Positions 1 to 8,237 of a stretch of 64,000 nucleotides of DNA are shown here, in pieces. Position 1 is the first letter of the stretch; the number at the start of each line of letters is the position of its first letter. The notes under the pieces are model-generated. The model worked only from the letters and a program-made list of their open reading frames with translations, did not search any database and was not told where the DNA came from. A program made the translations under genes and the position numbers. The stretch is from SHAN690 sp038131955 (GTDB lineage Bacteria > Bacteroidota > Bacteroidia > Flavobacteriales_G > Salibacteraceae), in the NCBI GenBank assembly GCA_038131955.1, contig JAYPQK010000001.1, forward strand, positions 62,001 through 126,000, written 5' to 3'.

Positions 1-227
1 TAGGACTCCATGATGACGTTGCAAAGCAAACGCTTGCATGCATCGTCCACTTTAGCGCGGGCCGTATCCTCGTCTGGCGCTTCGATCTCTAGATGAACGT
101 GCTTTCCAATGCGCACATTGTCGATCTCATTCAGACCGAGGTTCGACATAGTGGCAGATACCGCCTTCCCTTGTGGATCCAAGAGATTGTCGTGCGGCAT
201 GATATCAATTTCAGCTTTGAATTTCAT
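1..227 (-). CDS. purS: PurS subunit of FGAM synthase, 3' end cut by window edge
   Basis: PurS is the small subunit that bridges PurL and PurQ in phosphoribosylformylglycinamidine synthase, the fourth step of cytosolic purine synthesis. Reading leftwards from the ATG at 227, about 75 residues are visible, close to the usual 80-85, so only the last few residues lie outside the window. The recognisable core is LLDPQGKAV near residue 15, followed by NVRIGKH near residue 38 and CKRLL near residue 67. The downstream gene pssA starts outside this frame and its stop lies inside the purS start, a 17-base overlap. Many Flavobacteriia instead carry one long PurL, so a separate PurS is worth noting. Family call is firm; the end is not seen. 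Confidence 0.85.
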   Translation of the reverse strand, partial: MKFKAEIDIMPHDNLLDPQGKAVSATMSNLGLNEIDNVRIGKHVHLEIEAPDEDTARAKVDDACKRLLCNVIMES

Positions 228-1101
228 CGTCGAAGCGCTTTCGTTTTGAGACCCCAAAGGTGGCATAAATGAATGAAAGGAGGAAATATCCGATCATGAA
301 TATCGGCAAGATCAAATAGTCGATTAGCCCATAGCTCAACGGACCGAGATCGATGTACGGAATCACGAAGATCACATAGCACACCGCCGCCCAGATAAGG
401 ATGCCATAGGACCACTTATTCGCCTGCCACCCATAGCCCTTCAGCTTGAGTGAAAGCATCGGAATGCGCGACACCATCATCAAGCAGAGGAACACGGCGA
501 GGATTTGGTAGGTCAGTGGATTCCCCATAAGCTTCACCACTGTCACATCGGAGGCATCCCACCGCATCTGATCTGCGAGAACACCCACGAAAGAATCAGC
601 AAGCGGATGATAGAAGTTGAGGTGATAATTGACCTCCAAAACCAACGGAATTCCGAAGATCACCATGCTCATAGCGGGAGTGGGAAGACCTTGGAAGTGG
701 CTCGTCTTTTCAGTTTTCAGATTGAATTTCCCCAAACGATACGCCGCACCCATCGGGATCAATCCGGCCACTGAAGCGTTCAGCAAAACCGAAAGCGGCC
801 AGTCGCCGATCTCCACGAAATAGAAACCCTGCGTGATGATGATCATCTGAAACAGGATGAATCCGGGCACTAGTCCGAACGTGATGAGATCTGCCAAGCT
901 ATCGAGTTGAACTCCCAGTTCACTTTGGGCGTTCAGCAATTTGGCTACAAAGCCATCCAAGAAATCCAGAATAAGGGCGGCACCGACAAAAAAGAGTGCG
1001 GTGACCATTTGCTCGCGAGCGATGTAGACCAAGGCTAAAAAGCCACACATCAAATTGGCGAGGGTGAGGAGATTCGGTATGAATCGGATGATGTTTCTCA
1101 T
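211..1101 (-). CDS. pssA: CDP-diacylglycerol--serine O-phosphatidyltransferase
   Basis: This integral membrane enzyme makes phosphatidylserine from CDP-diacylglycerol and serine, the precursor of phosphatidylethanolamine. The 296-residue protein has the hydrophobic N terminus and multiple membrane segments of the CDP-alcohol phosphatidyltransferase family. The family motif is visible near residues 46-70: DFLDGFVAKLL followed by GVQLDSLAD, supplying the aspartates that bind the metal ions and the CDP group. The usual DGxxAR is DGxxAK here, a conservative change. The C-terminal segment after the catalytic domain carries further hydrophobic stretches, as in other Bacteroidota PssA. The ATG at 1101 starts the hydrophobic region directly. 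The 3' end overlaps purS by 17 bases, suggesting translational coupling. Confidence 0.9.
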   Translation of the reverse strand: MRNIIRFIPNLLTLANLMCGFLALVYIAREQMVTALFFVGAALILDFLDGFVAKLLNAQSELGVQLDSLADLITFGLVPGFILFQMIIITQGFYFVEIGDWPLSVLLNASVAGLIPMGAAYRLGKFNLKTEKTSHFQGLPTPAMSMVIFGIPLVLEVNYHLNFYHPLADSFVGVLADQMRWDASDVTVVKLMGNPLTYQILAVFLCLMMVSRIPMLSLKLKGYGWQANKWSYGILIWAAVCYVIFVIPYIDLGPLSYGLIDYLILPIFMIGYFLLSFIYATFGVSKRKRFDDEIQS

Positions 1102-1135
1102 GCGGCGGCAAAGATATTCGTTTGCTGGCTTGGGA

Positions 1136-1443
1136 TCAGCTGCTTGTCCGCCTCAGGCTGATTAGCTGTCGGCTATCAGCTGTCAGCTGTCAGGAGGTTC
1201 TCTGCGGTTTCTGCGTTAACCTCTTACACACCCGCTTTGTTTTACACACCCCCTGCCCGTTCCGGTAAAGGCGGGCGCCTCGTACCTCGGCACCCCTCTC
1301 AAGAGGGGAAGGTGCGCTGTGTACAGCTTGCAGATTTAACCAATCACTGTTCACTCCCAAACTGTTCACCAATCACCAATTGACCATTTGACGATTTGAC
1401 CATTTAACCAATCAACCATTCCCCACCGCCTCCGGCGGCAGGC
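1136..1443. repeat. Intergenic mosaic of short interspersed repeats
   Basis: This is the 415-base gap between pssA and the PorV-like gene; no gene is seen in it. It is built from modules that recur in other gaps of the window: an AGCTGTCGGCTATCAGCTG unit at 1163-1192, a palindromic CCTCGGCACCCCTCTCAAG unit at 1285-1310 whose arms CCCCTCT and AGAGGGG can fold, tandem TTTGACCATTT-like units at 1381-1420, and a GC-rich CCGCCTCCGGCGG hairpin near 1426. The copies are similar, not identical. Function unknown; they could act as terminators or be remnants of non-autonomous elements. Confidence 0.7.
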
Positions 1444-1516
1444 AATTTATCCCGCCAATACGAGTTTATACCTACCAACCTCAAAGGCATTTAACTCGTA
1501 CATTTGAATGATAGCC

Positions 1517-2599
1517 ATGAAGCATCTAATAGCGGTTATGATCGTCGCCCTGATGGCGATGCAGGGGGCCTTCGCACAGGCACCCAAATACAGCAATGAA
1601 TTCTTGAGCATTGGTGTCGGAGCCCGTGGTTTGGCCATGAGCAAAGCGCAGGTTTCATCTGTGAATGACGTCACTTCTGCGTACTGGAATCCCGCTGGCC
1701 TTACGCGTATTCGTCAGGATCTTCAGGTGGCCGGACAGCATGCCGAGTACTTTGCGGGCATTGCTAAGTACGACTATGTGGGCTTGGCAACCAAGATCGA
1801 TAGCAACAGTGCTTTTGGATTGAGCTTCATCCGCTTTGGTGTAGACGACATTCCTAATACCACCGACCTGATCGACCAAAATGGAATCGTGAACTACGAT
1901 CGCATTACTTCTTTCTCCGCGGCGGATTATGCCTTTATGGCTTCCTATGCACGCAAGCTGGGAGTACCCGGATTAAGCGTGGGAGGTAACGCTAAGGTGG
2001 TCTACCGACAGATCGGCGACATGGCCCAGTCGTGGGGATTTGGTCTCGACGTAGGTGCTCAATATGAATACAAGGGGTGGCGATTCGGAGCCATGGGCCA
2101 CGACATCACTTCCACCTTCAACGCTTGGAGCTTTTCTTTGGACAGCAATACCGTAGCGGTATTCGAAGCAACGGACAACGAGATTCCTCAAAACGGCTTG
2201 GAGATCACCTTGCCCAAATTGGTGCTTGGCGCTTCACGGGAATGGATATTCAAGGATCGCATCGGCGTATTGGCTGAAGTGAGCATGGACATCACCACCG
2301 ATGGCAAGCGCAACGTGCTGATTCCCGGAGACCCTTTGAGCATCGACCCCAACCTCGGGGTGGAGTTGGACTATGCTGATATAGTTTACTTGCGCTTTGG
2401 TATTGGAAACTTCCAACGCATCAAAGCCGAAGTGGGCAATTACTATGAATACACCTTCCAGCCCAATTTCGGCGTGGGTGTCCACATCAAAGAGACCGTT
2501 AGCGTGGATTACGCGCTTACTGACATCGGCGACCAGAGCGTTGCCCTCTACTCTAACGTGATCAGCTTACGGGTCGCGATCAATAAAAAATCGGGATGA
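1517..2599 (+). CDS. PorV/PorQ-family outer membrane protein, PorV2-like
   Basis: The product is a predicted outer-membrane beta-barrel of the PorV/PorQ family, associated with type IX secretion. In known systems PorV shuttles cargo from the secretion pore to the PorU sortase at the cell surface. A clean signal peptide (MKHLIAVMIVALMAMQGAFA) ends just before QAPKYSNEF. The family N-terminal signature follows: FLSIGVGARGLAMSKA and then SAYWNPAGL around residues 25-60. Length of about 360 residues is typical. A second in-frame ATG at 1508 adds three residues, but the start at 1517 gives the better signal peptide. The stop overlaps the start of the downstream PorU-like remnant, so the pair resembles the porV2-porU2 arrangement. 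Which PorV subfamily it belongs to is inferred from this context. Confidence 0.8.
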   Translation: MKHLIAVMIVALMAMQGAFAQAPKYSNEFLSIGVGARGLAMSKAQVSSVNDVTSAYWNPAGLTRIRQDLQVAGQHAEYFAGIAKYDYVGLATKIDSNSAFGLSFIRFGVDDIPNTTDLIDQNGIVNYDRITSFSAADYAFMASYARKLGVPGLSVGGNAKVVYRQIGDMAQSWGFGLDVGAQYEYKGWRFGAMGHDITSTFNAWSFSLDSNTVAVFEATDNEIPQNGLEITLPKLVLGASREWIFKDRIGVLAEVSMDITTDGKRNVLIPGDPLSIDPNLGVELDYADIVYLRFGIGNFQRIKAEVGNYYEYTFQPNFGVGVHIKETVSVDYALTDIGDQSVALYSNVISLRVAINKKSG

Positions 2600-3044
2600 T
2601 CAAGCGGTGGGCAGCGATCGGCATAGCCATGTGGTTGAGCCAGTTTGCACTGGCCCAGCATGCGAATGACTGGATCGACTATGACCCGGATCGACGCTAC
2701 CTGAAGGTCAACATCACCGAAGACGGTATCTACCGCATCTCAACTTCTTCCCTTTCGACCGCTATGACGGGTGTGGGGGTGGATATCAACGATGTGGACC
2801 CGCGAAGCATCCAAGTCTTCGGTCGAGGGGAAGAACAATACATGCACGTGGAAGGGCAGTCGGATGGATCCTTTGACTCCGGAGATTACATCGAATTCTA
2901 CGGCGAGTCGAACGACGATTGGCGAACGGTGTCTACCTCTACCGCGTCATCATGAAGATCGACGGTGAAGCGATCGAGCGCCGAGCGACCGGTGCGGATC
3001 AGTATTTCACGAAGGAGTTTGGGAAGATGTATTTGATGAGGTAG
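2596..3044 (+). pseudogene. PorU2-like C25 sortase remnant with large internal deletion
   Basis: Only the two ends of a PorU-like C25 cysteine peptidase remain. The first 115 or so residues read as a signal peptide (MIKRWAAIGIAMWLSQFALA) and the N-terminal domain of these sortases, ending at GEYIEFYGESNDDW-like sequence near 2920. The frame then runs to a TGA at 2953-2955. In the next frame, from about 2920 to the TAG at 3042-3044, the sequence reads LANGVYLYRVIMK and then GADQYFTKEFGKMYLMR, which looks like the extreme C terminus of such a protein. About a thousand residues, including the catalytic domain, are missing, and the join is out of frame. The bases TTGG fit both sides, suggesting a microhomology deletion. 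An assembly error is possible. The start overlaps the PorV2-like gene by four bases. Confidence 0.75.
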
Positions 3045-3048
3045 CCTT

Positions 3049-3213
3049 CAGCTGTCGGAAGCCAGGTTGCAATGGCCTTCGCTTTCCCCTCTTGAGATGG
3101 GTGGACCCCGACGCGTCGGGGGACGGGGTGTGTCACCTGAACCCCTCAAATTACACACCCCGCCTCGTTCCTCGGCACCCCTCTCAAGAGGGGAAAGATC
3201 TCGGTTAACCTCT
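3049..3213. repeat. Inverted pair of CCCCTCT/AGAGGGG intergenic repeats
   Basis: Behind the PorU remnant lies a TTCCCCTCTTGAGA unit at 3083-3096 and its inverted copy, part of the CCTCGGCACCCCTCTCAAG unit, at 3170-3195. The two face each other across about 70 bases that include further GC-rich inverted matches (CCCCGACGCGTCGGGG near 3106 and GGTGTGT versus ACACACC). The right unit is nearly identical to copies near 1285 and 28473. No gene is visible. The arrangement could form a long stem and may be a non-autonomous element or a bidirectional terminator. Confidence 0.6.
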
Positions 3214-3927
3214 CTATCCTTGGGCCAACTCCTCCTCCGTCAGTACCGGCAATTGACTCAGCTTCAGGAAAACTTGCACTAAGGTGACCACATCTTTCTC
3301 ACAGTAGGTGACGATGCGTTGGAGGTTTTGTTCTTCGTGGTAGACACCTGCTACTTGGCTGCCGTCGATGTCGTCTTTGGGGGTGGGTAGACCGAAGACG
3401 TGGGCGAGTAGCTTGAGCGAAGTGAAATTCTTGAAGTCGCCGAACTTCCACATGTGCATGGTGTCGAGGTGCTTGACCTCCCAAGGTTTCTTTCCGGAGA
3501 TATCCAAGATGCGGGGTAATGGAATACCGTGGATCAACATGCGGCGGGCGATGTAGGGGAAGTCGAACTCTTTTCCGTTGTGCCCGCACAGCAAGTGCTC
3601 ATCGCCGCTGAAGTGCTTGTCGAGCATGGTGGCGAATTGCTTTAGGATCTTCTCTTCGTCATCGTCGGCGAAGGACTTGACGCGCAGCTCACGCTTAGGA
3701 CCGCGATCGTTGATGATCCCTACCGAGATGCAGACAATCTTTCCGAATTCAGCATAGATACCCGCACGATCAAAAACACTCGCAGGGGTATCTTCCTCAT
3801 CTTTGAGCATCCACTTGGCTTTCTCTTCCCACAGTTTCTGGTAGGCGTCATCGGCCTTATCGAAGTTCTCGTATTGCGGAACGGTCTCGATGTCGAGGAA
3901 GAGGATGTTGTTCAGGTGCATGTTCAT
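3214..3927 (-). CDS. 3'-5' exonuclease, DnaQ/PolB-associated family
   Basis: A 237-residue single-domain exonuclease of the ribonuclease H-like DEDD superfamily, of the type annotated as predicted 3'-5' exonuclease related to the proofreading domain of family B polymerases. The three exonuclease motifs are readable: LFLDIETVP near residue 10 (acidic pair), GHNGKEFDFPYIARRML near residue 114 and YCEKDVVTLVQVF near residue 212. It would degrade single-stranded DNA or RNA ends in the cytosol, but its substrate is not shown. The next gene upstream ends four bases away, so it probably ends a minus-strand operon running from the sugar isomerase at 6495. The start at 3927 could equally be the second Met two codons later. 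Confidence 0.85.
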   Translation of the reverse strand: MNMHLNNILFLDIETVPQYENFDKADDAYQKLWEEKAKWMLKDEEDTPASVFDRAGIYAEFGKIVCISVGIINDRGPKRELRVKSFADDDEEKILKQFATMLDKHFSGDEHLLCGHNGKEFDFPYIARRMLIHGIPLPRILDISGKKPWEVKHLDTMHMWKFGDFKNFTSLKLLAHVFGLPTPKDDIDGSQVAGVYHEEQNLQRIVTYCEKDVVTLVQVFLKLSQLPVLTEEELAQG

Positions 3928-3930
3928 AGG

Positions 3931-4332
3931 TTAAAGGATCAAAATACCCTTCTCTTCGAGAACCGGTAGCTCCACCAAATTCTTCTCAAGCAGGGTGTCG
4001 GGGAGAAAGATAAATTTCTTGTCGAAGATCTTGCTGCCGATGTAGAAGCTGACCCAGTATTGGTTGTTGAGTCCGATCAGGTCTTCGGGGATGACCTCAA
4101 TCGCACGCGAAGAACCTGCCTGCACATCCTCGAAGTAGTGCCTCAACTCGGAGGTATTGACCTTCTCCTCGCCTTTCTTGCCATAACCACGCGTGGAGAC
4201 CATTACGTTGGTAATCGCTTCATCTAGGAGGTTGATGATGTGTACCTTCCAGGTCTTCATTCCTTCGGCCTCATGCGGTACGGCACAGACGCCCACTTTC
4301 TCTACTTCCGGAAATTCGATATCCTTCTTCAT
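3931..4332 (-). CDS. Conserved Bacteroidota protein of unknown function
   Basis: A 133-residue cytosolic protein with no signal peptide or membrane segment. It resembles a small conserved family in flavobacteria that databases sometimes mislabel as phenylalanyl-tRNA synthetase alpha subunit; nothing in the sequence supports a synthetase function. Visible conserved-looking blocks are WKVHIINLLDEAITNVMV in the first third, a TRGYGKKG loop, and SFYIGSKIFDKKFIFLPD near residue 95. The pattern suggests a small beta-sandwich-like fold, which is inference. It sits between the exonuclease and the serine hydrolase, overlapping the latter's stop by four bases, so it is co-transcribed with them. No function is proposed. 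Confidence 0.75.
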   Translation of the reverse strand: MKKDIEFPEVEKVGVCAVPHEAEGMKTWKVHIINLLDEAITNVMVSTRGYGKKGEEKVNTSELRHYFEDVQAGSSRAIEVIPEDLIGLNNQYWVSFYIGSKIFDKKFIFLPDTLLEKNLVELPVLEEKGILIL

Positions 4333-5498
4333 CGTTGTTCGATCATTCGGTAACCCATATCCAGGTAGCGGTACACATCTTCCGGGTGCGGCGAGGTATC
4401 GCCATTGTGTCGCTTACGTCCCAAGCGCACGACGATCAGCTCATCCTCAGGCACCACGAGTACATACTGCCCTTTGATTCCTCGCATGAAGAAGAAGTCC
4501 TTGCCTTGATGCTCGCCAAGCCACCAGCTGTAGCCGTAGATGTCTGAATACAACTTCGTTTGACTTCCTGTAAGGTTAACAGCAGCTGCCACATATTGGC
4601 TATCCACGATCTGCGTTCCTTCCCAATTGCCATAGTGCAGATATAACTTCCCTATCCGAGCAAAATCCTTGGCAGTAGCATTGATGCAGCAGAAACCCTT
4701 TTCCATTCCTCCTTCGCTGTCCAAAGACCAGAAAGCCGGATGTTCCGCCCCAATCCTTTTCCAAACATGCTCTGTAGCATAGTCAGCCAATGGTCGTCGC
4801 GTGGCCGCTCTGAGTGTGAAGGCCAGGACTTGAGTGGTTCCGCTTTGGTAGTTGAAGGGTCCGCCGGGCTTCTCGCTCACCTCGTAGTTGATATGCAGGG
4901 CCTCGAGGTCATCGCCATAATTCGCCCTTGCCGGATAGGCAAAAGGATTCAGGTAGTGTTCATCGAAGTTGATACCCGAGCTCATCGTCAGCAGATGCTC
5001 GACGGTCATCTCCTTTCCGAATCCCTTCTCGTATTGGGGTAAATAATAGTAAACCGGGGTCTCCACGCTTTCGATCTCACCGCGGCCGATGGCAATACCC
5101 GTAAGCAGTCCGACAATGGACTTGGCCATGGAGAAAGAATTGCTTTTCGACGTGTCGTTGAAATCTTCCCAATACTGCTCGTGCACCAGCTCATCGCGGT
5201 GGATGACCACAAAGGAGACCGACTGGTTCATTTCGTGGTAGGCCAATTCCTCCTGGTTGAGAGAATGGGAACCGTAGTCCGAAGCCAAAGGCCAAGGTTG
5301 AGGCTTGCCCGCTTCGATCACACGATTGGGCATTTCCTGATACTCTTGGATATCGGGCCCAAGCTTTCCCTTGAAGATGGTACTTCCAAGGGTGTTGTAG
5401 AGGTAATGGTGTCCTGAGATCTCGACCACGAAATGCAGCATCAGCAGCCAGAACAAGGTCCAGCCGAGGCGCTTGACAAAAGGTGAGTCGAGCCTCAC
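4329..5498 (-). CDS. Membrane-anchored serine hydrolase, beta-lactamase/class C family
   Basis: A 389-residue protein of the beta-lactamase-related serine hydrolase family, whose members include D-aminopeptidases, esterases and penicillin-binding proteins. An N-terminal hydrophobic segment (LGWTLFWLLMLHFVVEI) anchors or exports it, so the catalytic domain probably faces the periplasm. The SxxK nucleophile is in NSFSMAKSIVGL near residue 144 and the YxS motif is in FNYQSGTTQVLAF near residue 217. Substrate specificity cannot be told from sequence. Translation seems to start at a GTG (5498), four bases from the isomerase stop, which fits an operon with the isomerase upstream and the small unknown protein downstream. 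Confidence 0.8.
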   Translation of the reverse strand: MRLDSPFVKRLGWTLFWLLMLHFVVEISGHHYLYNTLGSTIFKGKLGPDIQEYQEMPNRVIEAGKPQPWPLASDYGSHSLNQEELAYHEMNQSVSFVVIHRDELVHEQYWEDFNDTSKSNSFSMAKSIVGLLTGIAIGRGEIESVETPVYYYLPQYEKGFGKEMTVEHLLTMSSGINFDEHYLNPFAYPARANYGDDLEALHINYEVSEKPGGPFNYQSGTTQVLAFTLRAATRRPLADYATEHVWKRIGAEHPAFWSLDSEGGMEKGFCCINATAKDFARIGKLYLHYGNWEGTQIVDSQYVAAAVNLTGSQTKLYSDIYGYSWWLGEHQGKDFFFMRGIKGQYVLVVPEDELIVVRLGRKRHNGDTSPHPEDVYRYLDMGYRMIEQR

Positions 5499-5502
5499 GC
5501 TG

Positions 5503-6495
5503 CTAGAATTTAGCGAGTTCGTCCTTCAACCAATCGATCACTTCGATCTCGATGCTGTCGGCACCGCGGAATTCCGCGAGGTAGACGGTCATCCAATCTC
5601 CGAGGTGGATCAAGTGTAAGGCTTGTTCGATGCGTGAGTCGCCTTCGGCTTTGAAGTGATGAATGTGCGGTGTCTTTTTCGCCATTACCCTTTCGGTCAA
5701 CTCCATGCGCTTGGCCACGCGAGGGTGATCCATGTCGCTGGTGAGGAAGATAACTGCCAGATCTTTTGACCCACTGGCCCAACCGACGAGCTCGTTGTGG
5801 TTCATTTCCGGATAGGTATTGTACCAAGACAATCCTTTGCTGTTCTCGGCGATCTGCTGCTTCCATCGAGTCGCTACACCTTCCAACCAAGAAGACGTGT
5901 AGATGATCGGCAATTTATGCTGGATGCTTTCTGCTAAGGTGCGGGCTGCGTTCTTGATCTTTTCTTCTTTCGCATCGAGGAAGTCGATCGCTGACTTGAC
6001 TTGATCGAACCACGCGCCGTTGGTTAGGTCGTAAGCCTCGGCAATGCGGAAAAGCTGCAAGAAGGTCAGTCCGAATGCAGCGCGCGGTGGGAGTCCACCC
6101 GGCACAGTGATCAAAGGCCAGCCGTTGGCAATGGCCATGTCGGAGATCTTACCACCAGAGCTGATCACAGCGATCTGAGCATTCTTCTCCACCGCGGTTG
6201 CCAGAGCTTCTAAGGTCTCTTCCGTATTACCTGAGTACGATGAAGCGATGACTAAGGTATCTTCATTCACGTAGGCCGGAATGGTATAATCCTTCGCCGA
6301 TTGAATCGGTACGCTGCTGTGGTCTTGGAGCATTTGACCCATGATCGTTCCACCGATCCCGGAGCCTCCGAGTCCACAGACGAGTACGTTCTTGCATGAT
6401 AATTCCTGCCGCACATTGAATTCGGCAGCTATGTCGAGCGCTGTACGCAAGTGCTGCGTAAAGTCGGCCACCAATTGATCCATCTTAATTTCCAT
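5503..6495 (-). CDS. Bifunctional phosphoglucose/phosphomannose isomerase
   Basis: This cytosolic SIS-domain enzyme interconverts fructose 6-phosphate with glucose 6-phosphate and mannose 6-phosphate. The 330-residue length and the two-SIS-domain organisation fit the bifunctional PGI/PMI family rather than classical PGI. The first SIS domain shows CGLGGSGIGGTIMGQML near residue 41 and the phosphate-binding ASSYSGNTEETLEAL near residue 89; VPGGLPPRAAFG follows near residue 131. The conserved C-terminal SIEIEVIDWLKDELAKF is present. It is the first gene of a minus-strand series (isomerase, hydrolase, unknown, exonuclease) and is divergent from lysS, with an 86-base intergenic space for both promoters. 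Confidence 0.88.
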   Translation of the reverse strand: MEIKMDQLVADFTQHLRTALDIAAEFNVRQELSCKNVLVCGLGGSGIGGTIMGQMLQDHSSVPIQSAKDYTIPAYVNEDTLVIASSYSGNTEETLEALATAVEKNAQIAVISSGGKISDMAIANGWPLITVPGGLPPRAAFGLTFLQLFRIAEAYDLTNGAWFDQVKSAIDFLDAKEEKIKNAARTLAESIQHKLPIIYTSSWLEGVATRWKQQIAENSKGLSWYNTYPEMNHNELVGWASGSKDLAVIFLTSDMDHPRVAKRMELTERVMAKKTPHIHHFKAEGDSRIEQALHLIHLGDWMTVYLAEFRGADSIEIEVIDWLKDELAKF

Positions 6496-6581
6496 AGCGA
6501 CAAATATAGCAGTGGCAACGCAGGCGCGGCTTCGTTATATGGCGAATTCTCTTCATCTTTGCCGACCAATTTTTCGAACGC

Positions 6582-8096
6582 ATGTCACACGAACTCAACG
6601 ATCAAGAAAGAGAACGCCGCGAGAGTCTTCAAGAACTACGTGCGCTGGGCATCGATCCGTATCCCGCGGCGATGTATCCGGTGAACATCACTTCTGCCGC
6701 GATCAAACAGGAGTTCAACGAAGAGGAGAACAACCTTCAAGAGGTGTGCATCGCAGGAAGATTGATGAGTCGCCGCATCATGGGTAAGGCATCATTCGCG
6801 GAGTTGATGGACCACACGGGTCGCGTTCAGGTGTATTTCAACCGCGATGAGATCTGTCCGGGTGAGGATAAGACCATGTACAATCGGGTCTTCAAGAAGC
6901 TATTGGATATCGGAGACTTCGTCGGCGTGAAGGGACACGTTTTCAAGACACAAGTCGGTGAGATCTCGGTTCACGTGAAGGAGATGACCGTGCTTTCGAA
7001 GTCCTTGAAGCCGCTACCTATTGTGAAGACCGACGCCGATGGAAACGTGCACGACGGCTTTGCCGACAAAGAGCAGCGTTATCGTATGCGTTACTTGGAC
7101 CTTGTGGTGAATCCGGAGGTTCGCGCTGTTTTCGAGAAGCGCACCAAGATCATGAACTCGATCCGTGAGTATTACAATACGAAAGGATATTTGGAAGTGG
7201 ACACCCCCGTTCTTCAACCGATCCCCGGTGGAGCAGCTGCGCGTCCGTTCATTACGCATCACAACACGCTAGATCAGGAAATGTATCTCCGCATCGCGAA
7301 TGAGCTTTATTTGAAGCGATTGATCGTGGGTGGATACGAAGGGGTGTATGAGTTCTCACGAAACTTCCGCAACGAGGGAATGGACCGCACGCACAATCCG
7401 GAGTTCACGGTGATGGAGGTGTACGTAGCGTACAAGGACTATCAGTGGATGATGGACAGCACCGAGGAAATGATCCAGAAGGTGGTGATGGACCTGCACG
7501 GCAAGCACGAGGTGCAGTTGGGTGACAACGTCATCAACTTCAAGGCGCCATTCAAGCGAGTTACTTTCTTAGGCGCGATCGAAGAAGCTACCGGAACGGA
7601 TGTTTCTGGCATGAACGAAGATGAATTGCGTGCTTTCTGCAAGCAGCACAACATCGAAACCGATCCATCCATGGGCCGAGGCAAGTTGCTCGACGAGATC
7701 TTTGGCGAGGTAGCCGAGCCGAACTTCATCCAGCCGACTTTCGTGATGGACTATCCGATCGAGATGAGTCCGTTGTGTAAGCGCCACCGTGAGAATCCAA
7801 ATCTGACCGAGCGTTTCGAGTTGATGGTAAACGGTAAGGAATTGGCAAACGCCTATTCAGAGTTGAACGACCCGATCGACCAGCGAGAGCGATTCGAGGA
7901 GCAGTTAAAGCTCAGCGAAAAGGGCGATGACGAAGCGATGTTCATCGACCAAGACTTCCTTCGGGCATTGGAGTATGGCATGCCTCCTACCTCAGGAATG
8001 GGTATCGGTATCGATCGTTTGGTGATGTTCTTAACGAATCAGCCGTCGATCCAAGATGTGCTTTTCTTTCCTCAGATGAGGCCCGAACGTCAGTGA
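6582..8096 (+). CDS. lysS: Lysine--tRNA ligase, class II
   Basis: Class II lysyl-tRNA synthetase, attaching lysine to tRNA-Lys. At 504 residues it has the usual length. An OB-fold anticodon-binding domain occupies roughly residues 50-170 (VCIAGRLMSRRIMGKASFAEL). The class II catalytic domain follows with motif 1 around residue 200, motif 2 in FRNEGMDRTHNPEFTVMEVY near residue 260, and motif 3 in GIGIDRLVMFLTN near the C terminus. The ATG at 6582 was chosen because it starts the conserved N terminus and follows a CATCTTTG box at 6554-6561. The gene stands alone, divergent from the sugar isomerase and convergent with the PrsW-like gene. The 140-base gap behind it holds only imperfect hairpins. 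Confidence 0.97.
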   Translation: MSHELNDQERERRESLQELRALGIDPYPAAMYPVNITSAAIKQEFNEEENNLQEVCIAGRLMSRRIMGKASFAELMDHTGRVQVYFNRDEICPGEDKTMYNRVFKKLLDIGDFVGVKGHVFKTQVGEISVHVKEMTVLSKSLKPLPIVKTDADGNVHDGFADKEQRYRMRYLDLVVNPEVRAVFEKRTKIMNSIREYYNTKGYLEVDTPVLQPIPGGAAARPFITHHNTLDQEMYLRIANELYLKRLIVGGYEGVYEFSRNFRNEGMDRTHNPEFTVMEVYVAYKDYQWMMDSTEEMIQKVVMDLHGKHEVQLGDNVINFKAPFKRVTFLGAIEEATGTDVSGMNEDELRAFCKQHNIETDPSMGRGKLLDEIFGEVAEPNFIQPTFVMDYPIEMSPLCKRHRENPNLTERFELMVNGKELANAYSELNDPIDQRERFEEQLKLSEKGDDEAMFIDQDFLRALEYGMPPTSGMGIGIDRLVMFLTNQPSIQDVLFFPQMRPERQ

Positions 8097-8237
8097 GGAG
8101 CCGAATCCACGAGCACCCCAAAAGATAAATAGCCTCGCGAGTAAATGAGGCCTGAGAAGCATTGAGTTTGAGAGCCGTGAATTGCGCTAATTACGCGAAG
8201 TGTGACCAGATACTCAAACTGCGCACTGCCGACTAAC

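Noticed and set aside
1136..1443. CRISPR array in the repeat-rich gap
   Set aside because: The repeats are short, irregularly spaced, diverged and mixed in orientation, and no cas gene is present.
3931..4332. Phenylalanyl-tRNA synthetase alpha subunit
   Set aside because: Some relatives are so labelled in databases, but the 133-residue protein has none of the class II synthetase motifs.
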